A stretch of 64,000 bases of DNA from Dimorphilus gyrociliatus (GCA_904063045.1 CAJFCJ010000019.1:2123700-2187699), one strand, 5' to 3'; numbered from the stretch's first letter, positions 45,172 to 56,854 are shown. Translations and numbers: made by a program. Notes: generated from the letters alone by a model not told the origin.

Positions 45172-46867
45172 CTATTCCATAGGACTTCTACAATAGCGGC
45201 AAGAATAATTGATTCTACGCCATCTTCTTATACAATAACAATGAAATATATGTTTGCAACGAAGTTGAACTGAACGTTTATTAGAGTTTTTCCTTAAGCA
45301 AATGCAACAGTCAGTCTCTTCTAATCTTCTTTCGGTTAAAATTTTCAATTCTATAATTATCTTAACGTCTATCATTAGACGTTTAATCCTAACTAAAAGT
45401 TCTGTAGATCGATATCTGCGAACCACGTTCTGTAGACGTCTAACATCATCAAAATTTGGTCTTCTTGCAAGTGCTTCAATGAAATCATAGCCTAATGTAC
45501 ATTATACATATTGTAGTCGCATAATTGATCTATCTTATACAGTTTAAATAGATATTGAAGACTATCTGATCCTTTCATTTTCCTCCTTTCTGATAATACA
45601 AAATAATATTTGTAATTTGTAATAGGTATGCGAAAGGGTACATTAATTAGAGAATACACAGATTGATTACAATTACAAGGATACCTTCGTTCACAAATAC
45701 CAATTGAAGAAAGGAGTGAATGAAATTTAGGGGTTACTATTAACAAAGTAAACATTATAAATTTGTAGTACGACATATGAAAATAATTACCTAAAAACAA
45801 AACGTATATATAATCGGGAGGTAAAGCGGAAAAGTATAGATAAGCTGATAGCAGTATTATGCCTAATAATAAACCTTGAATTTTCTTCCCAGTTCCATAC
45901 AAGTTCCGTTGCTTCCATTTAAAACTATTGCGTATGCAATTGAACAACATAGAAAGGTAAGTGATACTAGTGTATATAAAATATAAATTATCGGACGAGC
46001 GTTCTGTAGAAGCTTAAGGCATGTAAAATGATTAAGCAAATCGTTGTAAATATAAGAGTATCTGTTATACAAGAGATCTATACCGTTGTTATTATAGGTA
46101 TGCATTTTTGGTTTGTGCCATCCAGTAGCTGAATTGGCCTTGACATTGGCAAATTTCGCTATTCTATGATATTTTACCCGAAGTCTAATTAATAGCTCTT
46201 TGGGGAATATATCTTCATCACTAAAAATCATTTTCCATCCGTCTTTACGTCGCATTTCATGATACTGCTCCGATGATGAGATTATAGGCGTTCTTAATTC
46301 AAATTCTTTCGTAATAATCCAACTTTTAATGAAATCGAACTATTTCTAGGATAAACTGCAAATGTAAGAGGACTATCATACCCAGACACCGCAGGTGCAA
46401 CTAAAGCTATTTGCGGCGAACCCTTTTTGTGTGAATGGCAGAATTTTTGGCAAGTTGAGCAGTTATATTCATAAATATTATTTATATTCGGTTGTTTTAT
46501 CCTCAGGAACTCTTCCCATCTATCATTCAGTACTTTATCAATTTGTTCGTTTTATAAAATTCTCACAAGTTGAACGTGATATTTATTAAAATTGAATAGA
46601 TGATATCCTTCGCTCTTACCGATGATTGAAACTGGTGAGAGATTGAAAATCATTCTCGTCTAGAAATTGATGAGTAGGCTCCCTCTTCAGCATAAACTTG
46701 TAAGCTCCTTGAAGGGTTTTGAAATCGTTATCGAACACATGAAAATACGTAGTGAAATCAAGAAATGGAATAATAGGCAAAAACACAATACTCCTAATAA
46801 AATACACTATTTTATCATATAATTGCAGAAAAACATTGTTCTTAAGGCTATGTTTGTATTCAATCAT
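45172..46867 (-). pseudogene. RNF103-like copy B, disrupted
   Basis: Pieces of the same protein occur in order but in different frames: an N-terminal membrane piece (46867-46616), a lumenal piece with DKVLNDRWEEFL and EYNCSTC (about 46560-46335), a middle piece (about 46335-45935), a membrane piece (45950-45492) and a complete RING-H2 (45426-45172; CCICLRKN, CKHIFHCYCIRRWRR, CRYC). At least three frame changes (near 46335, 45935 and 45490) and an in-frame TAA near 46560, where copy A has Tyr, separate them. No GT/AG pair repairs these as introns. The final RING ORF is intact, so a short transcript is conceivable, but the full gene looks dead. Confidence 0.75.
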
Positions 46868-46927
46868 AAATACTAGTTATCACGTAATTTATACCAGTTA
46901 TTTCTCGAAATTTCAAATAATAACAAA

Positions 46928-48385
46928 CTATTTATTCTTATTATAGATTTCGGAGTTGTATCTATTTCTATAGTCTTCATTTAATTTATAATTATCATCA
47001 AACTCTAAATTTTCATTGGTAGGAGCAGCCTTCCTAAAGTTTCTAGCATATTTCAATACATTTTTAAAATGACAAAAGAGAAAAATTTCATACTGATAGA
47101 GACGAATAAAGAACAAACTTATTTGTAAGATTACATAACGAAAAATGACAGTATTACTTAATTGAAAATACGAATAGAAAACAAAATTCGATAAGCAAAA
47201 GTACAATAGAAATCTTGAAGTACAATAAAGCTTTCCATCAATAAAGAGATAGACGTAATCTATTGGATAATTTGATTGGTTCATAAATATATGTATATAC
47301 AAGCATAAAATCAATAGATAACATAATTTATTAATGATATTATGCGTTATATTTCGAAAATAATGGTTAATTGTAGTAATTATATTAGTATCTTGAATAT
47401 CGTAACAAATTATCAATAAGATTATTAATGGAAATCTTTCCATAAAATATGATATTGAAATGAAAGGATTAAAGGGGAAAATAAACTTTTCAGTAAGGAT
47501 TACAGAAGCAAAAGTAATGAAGAATACATCTTCTAGGAATAGGAAAAGTATTATTATACAAAAGCTAAGAATTATTAACCAATAAGATAAGATAAATCTT
47601 TTCCATAATGTATGCGAAAATGAATAACGATTATTATAGAATATATAAATACCCTCCCCTTTTGATTCGGGTAGATAGTTCTTTACTATAAAATCTCCAT
47701 TTATTGTACTCGATCTTATATAGGCAAATTTTAATTTATCTCTATAAGACAATCCTAATGATAATAAAGACTCTTTGTTTGTTCTCTTTGAAATGTCGTA
47801 AATTATTTTCCAACCTGTCTTTGACCGGAAATCATTTAAATCTTCAACAGTTGAAATAATTGGAATATTTAATTTCCATTGTTCTATTTTTAACCATTCA
47901 GTTAAAGAAAGAGATAAAGATTTAGGATATATTGCAATCCTAATTGATCGCCCATTATTAATTAGTTGTAAAGAAATATGTGACAATTTCAAATCGTTTT
48001 GAACACAATCATCCACAGTTTTCCAACAATTATATCGGACTAGATGAATTGGACAGAATTGTTTCGTTGCAAGAAACTCTTTCCATTTATCCTTCAATTC
48101 AATATCTTCATTTTCACTATAAAGCATCATTATCATTGAAACGTTTAATTGACAAAAATTATTCTCGTATAAATTGTCGTCGAGTTCCTTATAATTGAAA
48201 TATTTAAACTTATTATCGTGAAATACATGATTTTCTTTAAGGTTTTCCAATTTAAAAATATTCTTAAACGTTTCATTAAAGATATCATTTCTATTGACGT
48301 GATAGGTTGTAACATCCAATAATCTTGGTAAAAGACTAAATATTATTATATCAAAGAAGATGATTAGACGAAATTTTATATCCAT
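46928..48385 (-). CDS. RNF103-like copy C, RING-less
   Basis: Single exon, 485 aa. It shares the copy A layout: N-terminal membrane segment, LKDKWKEFLATKQF, RYNCWKTVDDC, LSLTEWLKI and GWKIIYDISKR, then several membrane segments (about residues 270-420). The frame ends with EIYNKNK and stop shortly after the last hydrophobic block, so the RING is absent; copy B begins 60 bases downstream. The RING may have been lost by deletion when B and C became adjacent. If expressed it cannot act as a RING ligase but could still bind lumenal partners or dimerise with copy A. Confidence 0.65.
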   Translation of the reverse strand: MDIKFRLIIFFDIIIFSLLPRLLDVTTYHVNRNDIFNETFKNIFKLENLKENHVFHDNKFKYFNYKELDDNLYENNFCQLNVSMIMMLYSENEDIELKDKWKEFLATKQFCPIHLVRYNCWKTVDDCVQNDLKLSHISLQLINNGRSIRIAIYPKSLSLSLTEWLKIEQWKLNIPIISTVEDLNDFRSKTGWKIIYDISKRTNKESLLSLGLSYRDKLKFAYIRSSTINGDFIVKNYLPESKGEGIYIFYNNRYSFSHTLWKRFILSYWLIILSFCIIILFLFLEDVFFITFASVILTEKFIFPFNPFISISYFMERFPLIILLIICYDIQDTNIITTINHYFRNITHNIINKLCYLLILCLYIHIFMNQSNYPIDYVYLFIDGKLYCTSRFLLYFCLSNFVFYSYFQLSNTVIFRYVILQISLFFIRLYQYEIFLFCHFKNVLKYARNFRKAAPTNENLEFDDNYKLNEDYRNRYNSEIYNKNK

Positions 48386-48900
48386 AGCTATCTAAAATTC
48401 AATTAAGAAAATTTTAACATTCTGAACAAATGTTCTTTGAAATCTAAACTGGTAATAGTCACGAGTGATACAAAAAATTCAACTGTTTGCGCAACTCTGA
48501 CTAATAATATTGCGTAATAGACAGAAACATTTGGGAACTTTCAATAGGCTTATGATTTAAGAATGAATAATAATTTCTCACTCCCATTGTATACTTTGTT
48601 GGCTAAATGCTCAAGAAATTTTATAGGTATTGAGCAAACGAGATTCGATAATCGAAGTTTAATCGCTGTCTATCTATAATGAAACTACTAATGACAAATA
48701 TCGTTTGTTATACTAGTCCCTATAGTGATAAATCATCCACAATTCGGCAATTATTAACATTTTTATTGCAGTAATAGTTTCAGAAGCTGCTGTGATAATA
48801 TTCATGAAAAGCAGCTTATAGAAGAGCTAGCATTTCTATAATATATGTCTAGATGAGTCCAAAAAAATCGCACTTTATGAAAAGTAAATGAACACCCGTA
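48386..48900. other. Spacer in RNF103-like cluster
   Basis: About 515 bases between copies C and D. AT-rich; nothing recognised. Confidence 0.35.
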
Positions 48901-50441
48901 TTATATTTCGTGAAGATGTTCATCTCTGATTATGATTTCTCTACAAAGTCGACAGCTGTTTTGGTATGCGTACCAATCTTGAATACATTTCGAATGGTAA
49001 ATATGCTTGCAATTGAGCTGCAGAAATTCTCCTTTTTTAGGCTGTTCACCACAGAAACAAGTGTTTCCCTCTTGTTCCTTATTCGGTACAACAATCGTTA
49101 ATTTTTTGCTAAGATCTGTATCACGTGTTTTCTTTGGATCATATTCACCCACTCCGAACTCAAAGTCGGGTATAAATTGGGCAATAACATTCAATATATT
49201 CTGTAGTATTCTCTCTCTTTCAAGGTTCTCTCTTTCAATTTCTTCTAGCCTTTCTCGCTGTCTTTTCAATTCGAGATAGCCTATATCAACAATTCCATAT
49301 AGCCGCTTACTCCTAATGCCTAATATATAAGACAGACAATTTGTATAATCAGCCTTCACTGTTTTGACTTTAACTACGTTTTCCCACCATTTTATGGTAT
49401 CTTTTATAGAACTAAGACCATTAAATGTTAATATTCTAAGGATGGTCTCCAGATGAAAAATTATCAAGATCGCTACTGTTATATCACCGAAACTTCCCAC
49501 TGAAGTTTTTAAGTAGTAATCTAAAGAATTAAATGATAGTTCTTCACCAATAATTCGACTGTACTCGTATTCACTCTTATTTCTATATACTCTCATCTGT
49601 GACCTTCTTGAACCTAAATACTTTTTGGCAACCCATTCTGTTGTGTTCAAGTAACCAAACTTGATTTCATGGGAGTATTTCATTTGCAAAAAATGCAAAT
49701 ATTTTGGTGGGTGTTTAAAGGGTAATGCAAAAAGGATTTTAGGGGACTTATCATCAGCAAATGACTTTAAAGTCATTTTATCAGAAATCACTGATAATTC
49801 TTTGTTACTAGATAATTCTCGAATCATCCAATCTTTAATTGACAAATCAAAAAGCGCGCTATAAGAGAGGAAAACGTGCCGTTTTGAATGGTTACTTACA
49901 GGAGGTAATATCAAAATAATCTTGGAAGATATCCAAAGCTTTTTACGGCACATATCATTATTTTTCCGACAATGATAAACTCCGTGTTTAATAGGCCAAG
50001 AGAGATTCAAATTTATAAACTCTTGCCATTTTTTTTCAAGTATTTTATCAAATTTCCCACCATGGTGAACCTATTGGGTAAACTTGTGAACATTTGCAAT
50101 CAGAATTCAATGATTCTAACCTTAATTAGCCATACAAATTTCCCCATTTCTTGTATAGCATCTTCAAGATTTGAGTTTTCTCCTGGAAAATTGGCTGCTG
50201 TTTTTCCAGTTCTATCATATGGACTGTCTTCTGTTAAGTCCCCAGAATCTTCCAGAAATTTTATAAGGTCTAATTTATCATGTTCATTGGAATATATTAT
50301 TCCTCTATCATTCAATAAGTGTCTTATTTTGTGAATATTCAGACTTCCTAGATTTGAGTTTTTTGATAGATGTAACCATTTAATTAAAATTAGAAGATAT
50401 ATACATCCTAAAGGGACTGTAATCTTTTTAAAAGAAACCAT
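48901..50441 (-). CDS. RNF103-like copy D, RING lacks first ligand
   Basis: Two exons (50441-50121, 50070-48901; a 50-base intron) give 496 aa. It is the copy closest to vertebrate RNF103 in the N-terminal half: KIRHLLNDRGIIYSNEHDKL, KFLEDSGDL, FVWLIKVH, WQEFINLNLSWPIKHGVYHC. Only the first and one central (about residues 290-315) membrane segments are clear, so the multi-span block is reduced. A Glu/Arg-rich helix precedes a RING-like end: TCFCGEQP, CKHIYHSKCIQDWYA, CRLC. Aligned to copies A and B (CCIC), the first zinc-binding Cys is Thr, so folding or activity of this RING is doubtful. Confidence 0.75.
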
Positions 50442-50557
50442 ATTCTCCCCTATCCTATGCGCTCTTTTTCAAACCGGTAATGTAGAAACCATTCGGTTGA
50501 ACGGTTATGTGGTTATCTCAGCTCAAGTAAACCACGATTCGAATATACACACCAAAA
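50442..50557. promoter_or_regulatory. Short divergent promoter of RNF103-like copies D and E
   Basis: Only 116 bases separate the two ATGs. The interval contains AACCGG and CGGTTGAACGGTT motifs with partial inverted symmetry. Shared control of the two genes is inferred from spacing. Confidence 0.4.
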
Positions 50558-51892
50558 ATGCAATATCGTAAATTTTACACATATTTTCAAATAGCTTTCA
50601 AATATCCTTTCATGTATATTATATATATGTATAGTCTATCATTTCTACTGAAAAGGACTCTCAACTATGAAGTTGGAGGAAAGAAACAACTTGACATCAA
50701 TGAATTTCCTGCTTCAACATTAAAAACAATTCTGGATCATAGAGGTGTAAGCCACAGAGGTTCACTCTCAAAACTTTCGTTAAAAGATTTAATTCAATTA
50801 AGTGGAGGATTATCCAGAGAAGAATCTGAAAATATAAATTTTAGACAAATTTCACCAATCTACTTTCAGAATTCCAAAGACTACAATTATTTTGTTAATA
50901 ACGAAAGTAGGAGTGTTTGGTTAGTTCACTTCCTCGTTTTTGGCAAAGAAAGTAAATCCTCAGCGTCAGAATGGGACAAAATGTTAAAACTAGGATTATC
51001 TTGGCCCTTGCGATATGGGATACATAAGTGTATGTCTACAAACGATAACTGTCCGTCTCATAGAAACAGAGTCTCAACAATATCCTTGTTGATCCCACCA
51101 ACAAAAGAAGGTGTAAAAATGAGTAGCGTACATTTTCCCAACACTCCGTCACTACTGCTAAAAGATTGGATTGGAGAAGAACTAGCAAAGATAAGATTAG
51201 CTACGGTAAAAAATAGAACCAAATTTAAAGATTGGATTCTAGATGATGGTATGAAAATTGTCATCTCATCACCTCTTCCAATTCCTCCTACATTTCTTAT
51301 ATTTCTCAGAATTCATTATCAAGGGATCATACAATTTGCTTTTATAAATACCAGGTCAAATATAGGGAGGGATATTGGTAAAGGAATTTTTTATGTTCCT
51401 GGAGAAACAAGCGTTTTTATATATGATGGACCTAATTCTATTAATTTTGGTAAGATTAAGAGCCAGGGCATATTCTATTCATATAAATCAATGAATTTAT
51501 TCCTTAGATCTTTAATTCTAAGTTATTTCGACATTACGTTATTCTTAATGTTAAACGTGACTCTAGCTTACTTGTTACAAATATTATCCTACAATTGTGG
51601 AAGGAGTACACCATTGTTAATTCGAGAGTTGCTCATTTGCAATATATTCATAATATTTATTATAACAGTATTAATGATCGTAAGTCCAATCTTGAAAGCT
51701 CTTTTTAGCTTCTTACAAATATCAATAGTAAATATCAAATATACATTTATAATATCTGCAATAAGACAGGAATTTATGTACTATGGAGTACTGAATTTGG
51801 ATGCGTTGTCTCTTAAGTTTATAGGTATATTGGCCATGTCAAACGTGTTATATAATATAGGAAATATATTTCAATTTATCCATACTATGTAA
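50558..51892 (+). CDS. RNF103-like copy E, RING-less
   Basis: Single exon, 444 aa. N-terminal membrane segment, then blocks close to RNF103: STLKTILDHRGVSHRGSLSK, LKDLIQLSGGL, SVWLVHFLVFG, WPLRYGIHKC, LLKDWIGEEL and FLRIHYQGIIQFAFINT, with SMNLFLRSL before the membrane block (about residues 310-440). The protein ends FIHTM at the stop; no RING exon is recognisable in the next 900 bases. An alternative start is the Met 19 residues in (MYIIYMYSL). It is the best-conserved lumenal domain of the five copies, yet lacks the ligase module, so an adaptor or competitor role is possible. Confidence 0.72.
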   Translation: MQYRKFYTYFQIAFKYPFMYIIYMYSLSFLLKRTLNYEVGGKKQLDINEFPASTLKTILDHRGVSHRGSLSKLSLKDLIQLSGGLSREESENINFRQISPIYFQNSKDYNYFVNNESRSVWLVHFLVFGKESKSSASEWDKMLKLGLSWPLRYGIHKCMSTNDNCPSHRNRVSTISLLIPPTKEGVKMSSVHFPNTPSLLLKDWIGEELAKIRLATVKNRTKFKDWILDDGMKIVISSPLPIPPTFLIFLRIHYQGIIQFAFINTRSNIGRDIGKGIFYVPGETSVFIYDGPNSINFGKIKSQGIFYSYKSMNLFLRSLILSYFDITLFLMLNVTLAYLLQILSYNCGRSTPLLIRELLICNIFIIFIITVLMIVSPILKALFSFLQISIVNIKYTFIISAIRQEFMYYGVLNLDALSLKFIGILAMSNVLYNIGNIFQFIHTM

Positions 51893-52818
51893 CGTAAATA
51901 TTTACTTGATTTGTTAAAAATTTCAATCAATTGACTTTTATTGATTGTGATGAATAAATTTTTTTTCCTTCAATCCGTAAAACCACGTAAGCATTTAACG
52001 ATTTGGTTACGTGGTCAAATTTTGTTTTCTTTTTTATATTCCTCCAATTTATTCCGAAGAGTAAATAGAATGCTCAAAAGTTCTTAAGTAGACTTTTAAC
52101 AAGGACATTTAGGGAATTAAGACGATAAAGGGGAGGAATTAGTCAAAAAACTTATTTATTTATCCAATTCTGTTTTATTTGATTGTTCTCAATCATATTT
52201 ATATATATTTGCCATTACTATTATTTATAGAATAAAGGATTCAGCGATTAATTGTTTGATTTGTTTGAGAAGAAGCTAGATAATTTGATAGCTTATATAT
52301 AAGAAAGAATCATATTATCAGAATAATCTTTAGACATGTTGCCTTAGACTTTGATAAATATTGATAATTGATAAATTATCGGTGCTATTTCGTGCTATTC
52401 CCGCTATCTGAACATTTTCATTCACAGAAGAGAAAACACTTTTCTTGGTAGTAAGACTACAGTGTCCATAAACTTTTTCCGGTGACGCATGCGCATACCG
52501 GATTTACGTGGCATCCAACTTGACGATTGAACAAGACTATTAAAATTTTGGATTTAGATCGTGTTGATTCAAAAAGTAAATGTAAGTTTGTGTTAGAGTG
52601 ATAATAAATTGTTTTCATCCTGTTATCTTATTTTTGAATAACGATCGATTATACCTAAATTTCCAAGTGTTATGACAAGTATTTTCGTCTGTCGAAAGCC
52701 GAGCCACGTTTCACTGAACACGTACTTTTCCTGTTTTATTTAAAACGAGATGATTGCGTTATTATATCATAAGATCGGGGGAGGCAACTAATGTTGGATA
52801 TTATTTTTCAGTCTGAAA
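51893..52818 (+). promoter_or_regulatory. SEC24 upstream region with NRF1/ETS-like cluster
   Basis: At 52477-52504 the sequence carries TTCCGG (ETS), GACGCATGCGCA (NRF1-like) and ACCGGAT (ETS-like) within 30 bases. An acceptor TTTTTCAG seven bases before the ATG shows a 5' leader intron, so the promoter cluster lies about 320 bases upstream of the coding start. The left part is AT-rich and empty. Confidence 0.5.
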
Positions 52819-55800
52819 ATGAATCAGCCTTTCACTCATGGTTCAAATTATCCCCCTCCTCTTTCAACAAATGGAGTAGGACAAACAAACTTCGGGGCAC
52901 CTCGGCCTGCAGGTTAGGAGATTGAACCACATATCAAAAAAGTTTGATCTAAACATATCTTTTATACACTAACAGATGTTAATGGTGTACATAACGGAAT
53001 GCAGAATATGAATTTCCCGCCGCCGATGAACATGAATAGGTACGTTGAAAGAAGATAAAATGAAATAAATAATACATCATTCAGTTAAGACTTGTCGTTT
53101 TTTTAGAATGCCTTTTTCTCAAGCTACACCACTTTCTCAATCCCAAGGTTTTCCTAATCCAAATCCAAATACAAGTCAAGCAGGCCAGCCAAATAACCCA
53201 AATTCACAAGGATATCCTCCCCGATTGTCAAGACCTGCCGATGTAATAAAGCAAATTTTTATAACATTTATATAAATACTCTCTTCAATATCAACAGATT
53301 TCTCAATCTATGGGAAATATGCACGTCTACGATTCAGCTCCAAGACCGTCAATTCCTCCATCAGGAGTAAATTCCCAAAATGCGCCACCACATATGGGAG
53401 GAAATATACCACAGAATCTACCACCTCCAGTAGGAGGAAATGTACAACAGAATTTACCCCATTCAGTTGGAGGAAATGCACAACATAATCTACCACCTCC
53501 TTCCGGGGGTAATTTCCCGCAGAATATGCCACCAAATCTAGGAGGTAATGCACCACCAAATATGCCTCCCCATGTTGGGGGAGGTATTCAGCATAATATG
53601 CAACCTCCGGTAGGAAGTAACTTTCAGAATTTACCATCTCATCCAAGTAGTGGAGTTCCCAGTGCATTTTCAGCACCACCTTCATCGAATTATAATCCGA
53701 ATTTACAGACTTTACACATGCCTCCTAAATCTGCTTCTCCAGCGTCCGCTATTAACGGACCGCCAATTCCCCCCAAGGATATACATCCTCCAATAGCTTC
53801 GACTTCTGGCCTTCCTGGTCAATATCTTCCACCAACCTCTAGTCAAGCTCCCCCCCATTTCAATAGTCAAATGCAACCCCCAACTCCCGGATCGCTTGGT
53901 GGCCCACATGGTCTACAACAGAGTTCTCAAATGATGGCTGGCGCTTCTGTAGCTCCTCCTCCTCCTCCTCCTGGCCAGCAAATGCTCGGAAATATGCCAC
54001 CCCCTCCCCAAATCGGACAACATTATGTTCCACCAGGGCAACCAGGACAATTTGTGCAACAACCTGGACTAGCTTCTCAACCTCAACCAGGTTATGGAGC
54101 TAAAAAATTAGATCCTAATCAAATGCCCAGCCCTATTCAAGTTATCGAAGATGATAGAGTTAACAGAGGAGGAATTTTTACAACGGAAGGACGCGGAAAG
54201 GTACCTCCGTTAGTAACAACTCCTTTCATTTGCGAAGATAGTGGAAATGCAAACCCTCGTTTATTGAGGTCAAGCATGTATAACGTTCCAATCAGCAAGG
54301 ATATGCTTAAACAAAGTGAAGTTCCCTTTGCTATCGCAGTACAACCTTTAGCTGTATTGGCACATAATGAACGTCCCCTACCTATTGTTGATATGGGTGA
54401 ACAGGGACCTATTCGTTGTAATCGATGTAAGGCTTATATGTGTAACAATATGCAGTTTATCGATGGCGGAAGAAGATTTCAATGCTGCTTTTGCTCCTGT
54501 ATAACTGACGTTCGTCAAGATTATTTTGCTCATTTGGGAGCTGATGGACGAAGGGTAGATGCAAGCTATAGACCAGAATTATCTTTAGGAGCATTCGAAT
54601 TTCTTGCTACAAAATCATACTGTAAAAACGATAAACTGCCAAAAGAGCCAGCTTTTATCTTTATGATAGATGTTAGCTACAATGCTGTTCGAAGTGGCTT
54701 AGTCCATTTATTATGCTCTAGATTAAGGGAGGACATCCTACAATATCTACCCGTAGATACTTCCAGACAAGGCTTCGAGAAGCGCTCGGAAATAAGAGTT
54801 GGATTTGTTACATTTCATAGACAAGTTCACTTTTATAACCTTCATCCATCTCTCACCCAACCTCAAATGTTGGTCGTATCAGATATTAATGATATGTTTG
54901 TCCCTCTTGTTGACGGATTTCTTGTGAAAGTGCAAGAATCCTACGAATTGATTGACACTTTATTGGATCAAATTCCAAGAATGTTTGCTGATAGTCGGGA
55001 AACGGAAACATTGCTTGGCCCTGTTATCGAAGCTGGTTTAGACGCATTACAATCTGCTGAAAGAACTGGGAAGTTATTTATCTTTCAATCCAGTTTACCG
55101 ATATTGAAAGCACCTGGTTCACTATCGAATAGGGACGAAAGAAACGCATTAGGGACTGAAAAGGAAAAAACTCTCTTATCTCCTAACGGTAATTATTATA
55201 CCAAGTTGTCAGAAAAGTGTGTCGCAGCCGGTTGCGGTGTTGATTTATATCTAACTCCTAATTCTTTCATTGACGTTGCTACGATTGGTGAAATAACTAA
55301 ATTAACTGGAGGATCCATTCATAAGTATCAGTATTTCCAAGCTGATTTGGATGGCGAGAGATTAATAAATGATCTTCTTCAAAACGTCTCTAGACCGATT
55401 GGTTTTGACGCAATCATGCGTGTTAGAACTAGCACAGGAATTAGGCCTACAGATTTCTTAGGCGCTGTTCACATGTCAAACACTACTGACATCGAAATGG
55501 CTACAATTGATAGCGATAAGAGTATTGCTGTCGAAATTTTGCACGACGACAAGTTAAAACCAGAGGAGGGAGCTTTCGTTCAAGTGGCTTTATTATATAC
55601 TTCGTGTTCCGGGCAAAGACGGTTAAGAATCCTAAATATGGCTTTGAATTGCGCCGAAGAAATGACAGAGGTCTTTAAAGCTTGTGAATTGGACACAGTA
55701 GTTAATTTCTTATCTAAATATTACGCAAGAGAAACTCTGCGCTCAAATCCCAAGGCAGTTAGGGAAAAATTTACAGGTCAAGTTGCTCGAATTCTAGCAT

Positions 55801-56569
55801 GCTACAGAAAGAAATGTTCAACTTCAACGGCCAGTGGTCAATTAATCTTACCAGAATGTATGAAATTATTACCATTATATGCTAATTGCATATTGAAATC
55901 CCCGGCTTTCCAAGGATCATCCGAAATCTCGCTTGACGATAGAGCGTTTATGATGTGCGCTCTATCTTCAATGTCGGTTAGAGAAACAGCTGGATTCTTT
56001 TATCCGAGATTGATACCATTGACTGCAATAGATCCGAATGCTACAGCTATACCAACTGCCATAAGATGCTCTCAAGAAAGGCTACAGAGCGATGGAGCTT
56101 ATTTATTGGAGAACGGTATGCAAATGTTTATATGGGTTGGTAAAGATATTGATCCAGAATGGGTACAAGCCGTTTTCGGAGTTGATAATCCCATCCATAT
56201 CGATGTTGATTCCGTAAGTTTAATTATTTTTTTTGCAGAAAAAGGGAAAATAAAGTGACACATTTCTTTTCTAATAGACCCGTTTGAAAGACCTGGATAA
56301 TCCATACTCCAAACGTGTTAGGGATATTGTAAAAAGAGTTCAAGCTGAACATAATAGGCAAATGAAGGTAATTATCATCTTTATAAATACAATAAAAATT
56401 ATTTAATTCTTCTTTTTCAAAATAGTTGGTCATTGTGAAAGAAAAGGATAAATTAGAACCAATTTTCGCCCAATTCCTCGTTGAAGACAGAAGCGGATTG
56501 AGTGGTTCAGTATCTTACGTAGACTTTTTATGTCACATTCATAAAGAAATTCGAGCATTGTTAAGTTGA
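52819..56569 (+). CDS. SEC24C: SEC24C/D-type COPII cargo adaptor
   Basis: Six exons (52819-52912, 52976-53039, 53107-53242, 53298-56213, 56278-56367, 56426-56569) give 1,147 aa. A long Pro/Gln/Asn-rich N-terminus contains a repeated PPxxGGNxxQN unit (about ten copies in 53370-53640). The core follows: a zinc finger ([20 protein letters not shown] and FQCCFCSC), a trunk domain ([41 protein letters not shown]), a beta-sandwich and helical domain, and a gelsolin repeat ([17 protein letters not shown]). The trunk and linker features match the SEC24C/D class. SEC24 pairs with SEC23 to select cargo at ER exit sites. Confidence 0.95.
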
Positions 56570-56854
56570 ATTATATGATTGATTATTCTTTATTGTTTTC
56601 CTAAATTATTTATAAATTGGAAAAAGTTATATGTGTTTAAAAAGAAGAAAAATTGTACAAAAATATTATATTATATTGGTTTTAAAAATTATTTCTTTGA
56701 AGAAAAAAAAAGAACAATTGTACTCTTAGGAATTTTTTTTCTTTCCTTTTTTTGCGTTAAATGGTAGTTTTGTGGTTTGATAACATACAAATTAATTAAA
56801 TGAGGATATCTTTATACATATATATATATATATATATATGTATATAGTTTCCTT
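56570..56854. other. Convergent 3' flanks with TA microsatellite
   Basis: Poor in coding signals; a TA repeat lies at about 56816-56842, just before the B-box gene stop. Confidence 0.4.
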
